DNA from: Gonocerus acuteangulatus
Taxonomy: Eukaryota > Arthropoda > Insecta > Hemiptera > Coreidae
NCBI GenBank assembly: GCA_946811695.1
Contig: OX328132.1
Location: 52,403,859-52,467,858, forward strand
Reading direction: 5' to 3'
DNA length: 64,000 nt
Shown: positions 59,174 through 64,000 of the stretch, in pieces
Layout of the letters: every line of letters begins with the position of its first letter
How positions within the stretch are numbered: position 1 is the stretch's first letter
The notes under the pieces: generated by a model
Told to the model about the DNA's origin: nothing
The model's input: only the letters and a program-made list of their open reading frames with translations
The model's database searches: none
Translations under genes and position numbers: made by a program

Positions 59174-60296
59174 TAGTTCAATTTAACTGAAATAGGTTTT
59201 ACTTATATTTTTATATTTAAACACTTTAAAAAAAAAACAGCATATTCATAGAAATTTGGAGTAATATGGATAATAAAATATGATTGAATCTTTCCTTAAA
59301 CAACAAAAGGATCTCAGAACTAATTTTTACGTCTTTGTAAAACACTTCTTTTTAGAATAATTAGATATTTTACTATTCATATTTAAAAAAAAAAAAATCA
59401 TTGGAAATTGTTATTTTTGTGTATAATTATTTTATTATTTATTTATTTTTTTAAACATTACCTTACATTATTTTGTAATACCTTTAATAAAGGGTAATAT
59501 TTAAAGTTTTCCAGGGCGCTAAGGTTATCCTGGATTCAAAAATGCAATTTCTACCATTTGGGCTTATATATTATTTCCATGGTAGTCTTATAAGTGATTT
59601 TAATATTTATTATGTTATTTTCCATGACAGGAGAGGATATGTTCATAGGTGGAACCTTTAAGAATGGAACCCAATGGCTTAATGATTATATCATTGATAG
59701 GAAAAGCTAATTATGCGTGATTAAGAATGATGATAACCTCAGTTCCGATGAGAGTAGGCCTGAGATAGAGGCTGGCTGACTGGGAGTGTGGCACCCACTC
59801 CTGGTCGATGGATATTAGTCTACTTATGCACTTGATCAGTTCCTCTGAATCAAACTGGGGAAGCCCTGAGCGAGCTGCAGAGAAGTTCATCCGGGCCATG
59901 TTCAGCTCAGGCCTAAACATCCTTACTTTGTCATCATGTCCTCTGTAGGCCTTCATTCCCTCGAATAACTGGATAAAATAACTATAGTTTCATCTTTGCA
60001 TTGATAATAATACCAATCCTCATTACATATTTTTGATATAGAGTGGAATATTCATCATTGAAAGACTTAATAAATCTTAATTAAGAAAGGTAAAGCTCTG
60101 ATTGAAAGAAAAATGAATCAAAAGCCTTATCAACATATCTATAGAAAAAATATTATTAGCTCTTGTTTTTGCTTCATTATGACTCAATGACAGTCTGGCG
60201 GGAAGAGAAATAAGAGAATTACATTACTCCATTGCTGTCATGTTCGTTCGTGATGCCTCTACGAGTCGGTATTTGACTTATAACTGAAAAAGGATT

Positions 60297-60341
<45 letters not shown>

Positions 60342-62328
60342 CCGTGTTAAGTGCTCACGCCTTAACACTCACGGTCACTGGGCCTCCAAAGGATGTTGAA
60401 TGTCACATTGAAAGAAATTTAGTATATGAATTCTTAAATTTTCTAAGTTTTGCTGTGACCTAGTTGATAAACATTTTCTAGAACTATTCGACCTCACTGT
60501 TATTTGAAGAGAAGCAATTCTTATGTACACAATTTTTAAAACTGCTCTATTTGAAATAAAACTAGAATTCAGAATAAATAGGTAAATGTCAAATTCTGAT
60601 ATTAAGGAAGTGATAAAGATTGAACCTGGAGGAATTCAATGAATAATGGAACAAGAGATTGGATAGTGATATAATAACAGGGACTGCTGCTCCCTCTATT
60701 TAGTTTAGAAATAGTTTGCTGCTTTTATTTGCATTTACAAATCCATTCTAAAATCTTAATATTACATAATCCAGCTCTAAATATATGAAGACTATATTTC
60801 TGTTTAAAATTATTTGATCATATCCAATCAATAGGAAGATCTTTTGCTATGATTTTGAATTTTTTAACTTACACATGTTCATATTATTGTTTAACATAGA
60901 ATGAACATAATCTGTTTGAGTTGTCTTACAAGAAACCCCATGTAATTGATTAGTGATATAATTGGCTTACATTTTATATTGAATTATAACCTTATATATC
61001 ATTCTTAACTAATGTATATAATTTACCTCTACAGCATAGTGTAAGACCTTGGCTGCTGGATGAATGGAAAGATACTCCATGGGGCAGATTATAGGCTTCT
61101 GCCAACCACCTGCCTTTTGGTGGTACTCCACCTTCAGCATGTGGTCTGTAAAGTGCTTCCCGAACTGCAATGACTTCACATCAGGTTTTGGCTGGAGCCT
61201 TTCAGGAGATGCCAGTCTCACAGAAATATCAGAGAACTACTCTTGAAAAATGACATTTTAATTATTTCATTATACAATCAATACATTCGTATTTGTAAGG
61301 AAATAATTAAATAAAATATGTCGGTTCTTTCATTTATTTGTTTATTTTCAATCTTATTTTTTGCTTCCATTAAAACTCTATGAAACAATAGAAACTCACC
61401 CTTTTTATAATGCCCTGCTTCCTAACAAGTCATTCTAAATTATCATCTCAACATCTCTCTATTTCAACCGATAATCTACCAAAAAATTAAAGAGAATTTG
61501 ATCTCTTGCCAACAACCATATTAAAGAAAAATATAATTTAAATTTGAATAAGAATCTATCAATGATCAAATGGTCTACAAACAAAAGTTAAATTTGAATA
61601 AGAATGCATCAAAGGACTAATGCTTGCAAACAAATTATTTATTTAATATATTATCTCTTCCTTGAAAGATCAAATTGTACACATATGTGCTAATTCAAAG
61701 CCAAATCTTCCTTCACTTCAATGAGTCGATAAAACTCAGCTTGTGTTCTAAATATGATCAAAAGATTCTGTAAAAAGTATGAAACTGTAACTTAGAGCAT
61801 ATTTCTTCACCCATGAATTCTCTACTGGCTAGCTTTTTTACAAAAGCCTCGTGATGATGTGCATACTCTTTGTTAAAACATAACTTCTTGATAATATTTA
61901 CTGATATAGTATTATGGAAAATCTCATTATTTTTTAGTGATATAATTAAATAGGAAAATTAATAAGTAGCATGAATGATATTACTCGTTAGTAAAAGATC
62001 ACTGATGTTGATGTACCATTAGAAAAAAAAAGTAGATAGAAAAATATTTGCCACTTGTTAATGACGATCCTGTTTGGTAATTGGAGCAGATTAGAGAGCT
62101 AGAAACTACAAATCCAATAAACATTAAGAAAATAAAAAAATTAAATAATTAAAATAAAGCATGAAGGACCCCCCCCCGCATGAGAATCCCGCGTGCTAGC
62201 CAATTTTATAATTATTTTTCTTATTTACACAGAAATGAAACCCAATCTGTATTCCACAAAGAGCTTCAATATGCAATAAGATGGAATAAGGTATGGATAT
62301 AATTTTTAAAAGTTTAGGTGGAATAATG

Positions 62329-62386
<58 letters not shown>

Positions 62387-63860
62387 CTGATGTCATTCTA
62401 CGAAAATATAGCCAGAAAAAGCTAACATTATGATTACTATAGAAAATAGCAATCGAGGAGATCAAAGATTCTCAAAGGAAATCCTTTTTTTGGGGGGTCT
62501 AAATCTATTAGTTGGAGTATTTACTAACTACACATAAACTTGAAGTGCTCGCCACAGTTTACAATATTTAATCAAACTAATATCGTTTAACTTGAATCAG
62601 AAAGTCTTGAGAGGTGGTTGATAACACGTCTAACTTCCTTGGAGGAGAAGCTGGTTTGAATCCGGACTGAGGCAGGTCGACTTTTTTTAACTCTAAAAAC
62701 AGTCCGTCGTGTGTGTTCAATAAAACGACACATGCCAGAGTTTTTGTTTTTTCGTCACAAACCTTGGTACATATATAGTATTCCCCAGCAAACGATTGAA
62801 CGAGCTCGTTAACCAGCAACATCGGCCCATCTGGAGGTGGGTTTACTCCGGAGCCAAAGTAGTTATTTTGCAATACCAGCCGTAATGGTTGTTATATTTC
62901 GGCGAAACTCAGTATTCGTTGTGACCATCTAAAGAGAAAATGTTATTGTAACAATAAACTAAATCGGGTCATTAGGAGGGGGGGGGGTTACTCCGGGCAA
63001 AATGACTAATTTCCTTTTAGCGGTAGTAATTCCTGTTGTATTTTGACGAAACTCTGTATACGTCATGGGTATCTAATAAGAAAGAAGTGTTGAAAAAATT
63101 AACTAAGTCGGTCTATCGGAAGGAAGGGGGGGGGAGGGTTGTACTATGCTTGAATCGAATCCTCCCGCCAACCGAAGTTCTGATTTCTGCCACTAGAAGC
63201 GCTGTATCCTGTTCCCGCGTTATTACTTTATCCGCGTTATTTACTTTTCTTTTATTATTCATCATGATCAATAGACGAAAATGTGAAGTTTTTGTGTCTT
63301 TATTAAGCAGTGTAGTACCACGCAGACACAAATCTCTGGAAGGAAGTTAATTACAAAATTAATAATTAAAACAGTTGCTCATTACAAATTTAAAAGAGCA
63401 GAACTATTCATGCTTATTATTTTATTTACCTATATAATTTATTTTAAGCAAATTATTCAGGAATGCACTCGACACTACCCATACTCTGAGGAAAGTGCTT
63501 AGTTATGCAGCTCCAGCGCAACGGACTTATTTGTTTTGAATTCGTTTTACTATACAAAACTCGGTACACTGCAATCTCTTTACAAACAACCAAGAAAAAA
63601 TTGAGGGATACTCCGGACCCTTATTATTCATATGTCACTAAAGATCGTAATTTTTGCTATATTTCCAGAAAACCATTCTGCTGCATGCTGTTATGATAAC
63701 ATGCAAAAGTGGACCAATTGAAGTATTTTTTTGTGTTTAATATCAGTGGTTCCAGTTTTGTGAATTGCATTATTTTGAAATCAGTACTCACCTTGAATGA
63801 ATTTTCTACTTTGGTGACTGTCATGAGCCATTTCTTCGATGCATTCATTATCGCCTCACA
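50898..63860 (-). CDS. BCAT: Branched-chain amino-acid aminotransferase, seven exons
   Basis: BCAT is a PLP enzyme (fold type IV) that swaps the amino group between Leu/Ile/Val and 2-oxoglutarate, the first step of branched-chain amino-acid breakdown, in mitochondria or cytosol. Exons on the - strand: 63860-63792, 61236-61027, 59968-59738, 58708-58514, 55014-54900, 51983-51829 and 51086-50898; phases all agree. From Met at 63848 the protein is 383 aa, similar to animal BCATs (about 385-395). Landmarks in order: [63 protein letters not shown] (PLP Lys about residue 219), [38 protein letters not shown] and LTDIQYG. The second Cys of the mammalian CxxC switch is Thr. The first exon has an acceptor in front of it, so further 5' sequence may lie outside the window and localisation is open. 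Confidence 0.92.
51640..51681. repeat. A-rich low-complexity tract
   Basis: AAAAATAAAT-type repeats in the last BCAT intron. Not otherwise recognisable. Confidence 0.7.
51829..51983 (-). CDS. BCAT: BCAT exon ([17 protein letters not shown])
   Basis: Acceptor TGTGTAG and donor GTATTG. It contains [20 protein letters not shown] and the [13 protein letters not shown] region that closes the PLP site. Confidence 0.93.
52348..54083 (+). mobile_element. Transib-like transposon with RSS-like ends
   Basis: Both ends start CACAGTGGGACAGAATCCCG (identical for 21 bp). The heptamer CACAGTG is followed by a 22-bp spacer and CCAAAAATC on the left (52377-52385), and by a 23-bp spacer and the same CCAAAAATC on the right (54053-54045). 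A 5-bp direct repeat CGGCG flanks it (52343-52347 and 54084-54088). The matching site in HINE copy 1 near 44355 (TTGCGGCGGCTTTG) gives the empty target. CACWRTG ends, an RSS-like spacer and nonamer, and GC-rich 5-bp duplications are the recognised traits of the Transib superfamily, ancestor of RAG1. No transposase is present. Confidence 0.8.
52618..53776 (+). CDS. Putative two-exon gene inside the Transib-like element (79 aa, unknown)
   Basis: Predicted exons are 52618-52636 (ATGGAACCACTTTCTGGAG, donor GTATGT) and 53556-53776 (acceptor TATTTTACAG). The junction makes GAG in phase and the frame runs open to a stop at 53774-53776. An AATAAA lies about 30 bp beyond the stop, near 53805. The product begins [16 protein letters not shown], then [18 protein letters not shown], and ends [12 protein letters not shown]: lysine-rich, probably helical, no signal peptide or membrane segment. 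I do not recognise the family. It is far too short for a Transib/RAG1-type transposase. It may be a captured host exon pair, a remnant, or a small element-encoded factor. The short first exon is the weakest part of the model. Confidence 0.45.
54710..54756. repeat. (TA)n microsatellite inside HINE-like element
   Basis: About 47 bp of TA after a short CACA/TATAAA lead. It sits at the same place in the element as the array at 45409. Confidence 0.95.
54900..55014 (-). CDS. BCAT: BCAT exon ([20 protein letters not shown])
   Basis: Acceptor CTTTTAG and donor GTAGGC, ending in phase 1 within a Glu codon (G then AA from the next exon). The donor lies only about 20 bp from the 3' end of the HINE-like insertion. 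Confidence 0.92.
55100..58480. other. BCAT intron sequence, little recognised
   Basis: This intron between the exons at 55014 and 58514 contains AT-rich sequence, a G run near 56506 and no recognisable gene, tRNA or bounded transposon. Confidence 0.35.
57056..57080. repeat. Poly(T) then (CT)n
   Basis: Twenty-five T residues followed by CTCTCTCT in a BCAT intron. Possible antisense retroposon tail without a recognised body. Confidence 0.6.
58514..58708 (-). CDS. BCAT: BCAT exon with PLP-binding lysine
   Basis: Acceptor ATTCCAG and donor GTAATT; 65 codons, phase 0. [15 protein letters not shown] holds the lysine that forms the Schiff base with PLP. Confidence 0.94.
59117..59171. repeat. (TA)n microsatellite
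   Basis: About 55 bp of TA in a BCAT intron. Confidence 0.95.
59738..59968 (-). CDS. BCAT: BCAT exon ([10 protein letters not shown] to RPTLIGTE)
   Basis: Acceptor TTATCCAG and donor GTTATC; 77 codons, phase 0. It carries [30 protein letters not shown] and [20 protein letters not shown], the PLP- and substrate-binding N-lobe. Confidence 0.94.
60297..60390 (-). mobile_element. Truncated copy of the second SINE family
   Basis: A T run of about 41 abuts CCCGTGTTAAGTGCTCACGC CTTAACACTCACGG, matching the head of the SINE at 33232-33336. The box B half is missing, as if poly(A) were joined directly to the anticodon arm. Confidence 0.45.
61027..61236 (-). CDS. BCAT: BCAT exon ([14 protein letters not shown] to LHYAVE)
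   Basis: Acceptor AAGAGTAG and donor GTAAAT; 70 codons, phase 0. It contains [18 protein letters not shown] and [15 protein letters not shown], the typical N-terminal lobe. Confidence 0.92.
62329..62386. repeat. (TA)n microsatellite
   Basis: About 57 bp of TA in the 5' part of the BCAT gene. Confidence 0.95.
62592..62665 (+). mobile_element. Possible tRNA-like segment
   Basis: GGTGGTTGATAACACGTCTA (box A-like) and GCTGGTTTGAATCCGG (box B-like) at tRNA spacing, next to the end of HINE-like copy 3. The stems pair poorly. Confidence 0.3.
62700..63528 (-). mobile_element. HINE-like element, copy 3, inverted
   Basis: The 5' end lies at 63528 on the - strand: AAGTCCGTTGCGCTGGAGC and AGCACTTTCCTC. 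About two diverged 143-bp units follow, then ACGAACTCGTTCAATCG-type sequence and ACAAAAACTCTGGC. The 3' end differs from copies 1 and 2: no TA array, and it passes into ACACACGACGGACTG instead of the hairpin. Confidence 0.55.
63792..63860 (-). CDS. BCAT: BCAT first visible exon
   Basis: TTTTTCAG acceptor and GTGAGT donor. It reads [20 protein letters not shown] then SFK and joins the next exon in phase 0. Either translation starts at Met (63846-63848) with upstream UTR, or the frame continues from an earlier exon. This N-terminal stretch is not conserved in the family, so the exon is less certain than the others. Confidence 0.55.
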
Positions 63861-63937
63861 CTGAAAAATAGAACAAAATCTGTGAATAATAGAAGTTTTT
63901 ATATAATTAGAATGTTACGCAATATGCCTTTTTGTAC

Positions 63938-64000
63938 AGGGTGTCACAAAAATAATGGTCATCCGTTGGCCAGAATATTCTCCAATGCGAGATTGGAAAA
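63938..64000 (+). mobile_element. Start of a CAGGGTGTCAC transposon, cut by window end
   Basis: TACAGGGTGTCACAAAAATA ATGGTCATCC is a TA-flanked CAGGGTG terminus of the kind seen at 3446 and 6264. The remainder lies outside. Confidence 0.45.

Overview
This is a eukaryotic nuclear window, AT-rich, with GT/AG introns of several kilobases and very heavy repeat content. The three gene families present (nicastrin, a GAB/Dos adaptor and branched-chain aminotransferase) are animal genes, and the overall look suits an arthropod. A copepod is possible, but the sequence alone does not fix the species. No prokaryotic, CRISPR, rRNA or clear functional tRNA features were seen.

Layout. (1) 1-14.2 kb, + strand: the last five visible coding exons of nicastrin, the gamma-secretase ectodomain subunit, ending in its transmembrane helix and a TAA at 13996. 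Its introns hold tRNA-derived SINEs, a TTAA-flanked piggyBac-type MITE, CAGGGTG-ended palindromic elements, a 1.8 kb foldback element and a hAT element with an 8-bp target duplication. (2) 14.2-25.2 kb, intergenic: an LTR-retrotransposon gag remnant, a long hairpin, and a pogo-like DNA transposon with matching inverted ends but no evident catalytic core. (3) 25.2-41.8 kb, - strand: a complete six-exon GAB/Dos docking protein (555 aa: PH domain, Grb2-SH3 motif, SHP2-type tyrosine motifs). Its introns carry a piggyBac-type remnant, a Penelope-like fragment with inverted ends, a LINE fragment and a run of palindromic repeats. (4) 41.8-50.9 kb, intergenic: SINEs, a Gypsy remnant broken by a Helitron/HINE-like element with about 143-bp internal tandem repeats, and AT-rich sequence. 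(5) 50.9-63.9 kb, - strand: branched-chain amino-acid aminotransferase, seven exons.

The most interesting object lies in one BCAT intron. A second copy of the HINE-like element is split by a 1736-bp insertion with Transib hallmarks: ends beginning CACAGTG (identical to the V(D)J RSS heptamer), a 22/23-bp spacer, then an identical A-rich nonamer on both sides, and a 5-bp CGGCG target duplication. Instead of a transposase it appears to carry a small two-exon gene for an unrecognised 79-aa basic protein with its own poly(A) signal.

The three host genes have unrelated jobs (intramembrane proteolysis, receptor tyrosine kinase signalling, amino-acid catabolism) and no functional link is implied. 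All exon boundaries were read by eye from splice consensus, phase agreement and recalled family similarity. No alignment was run.
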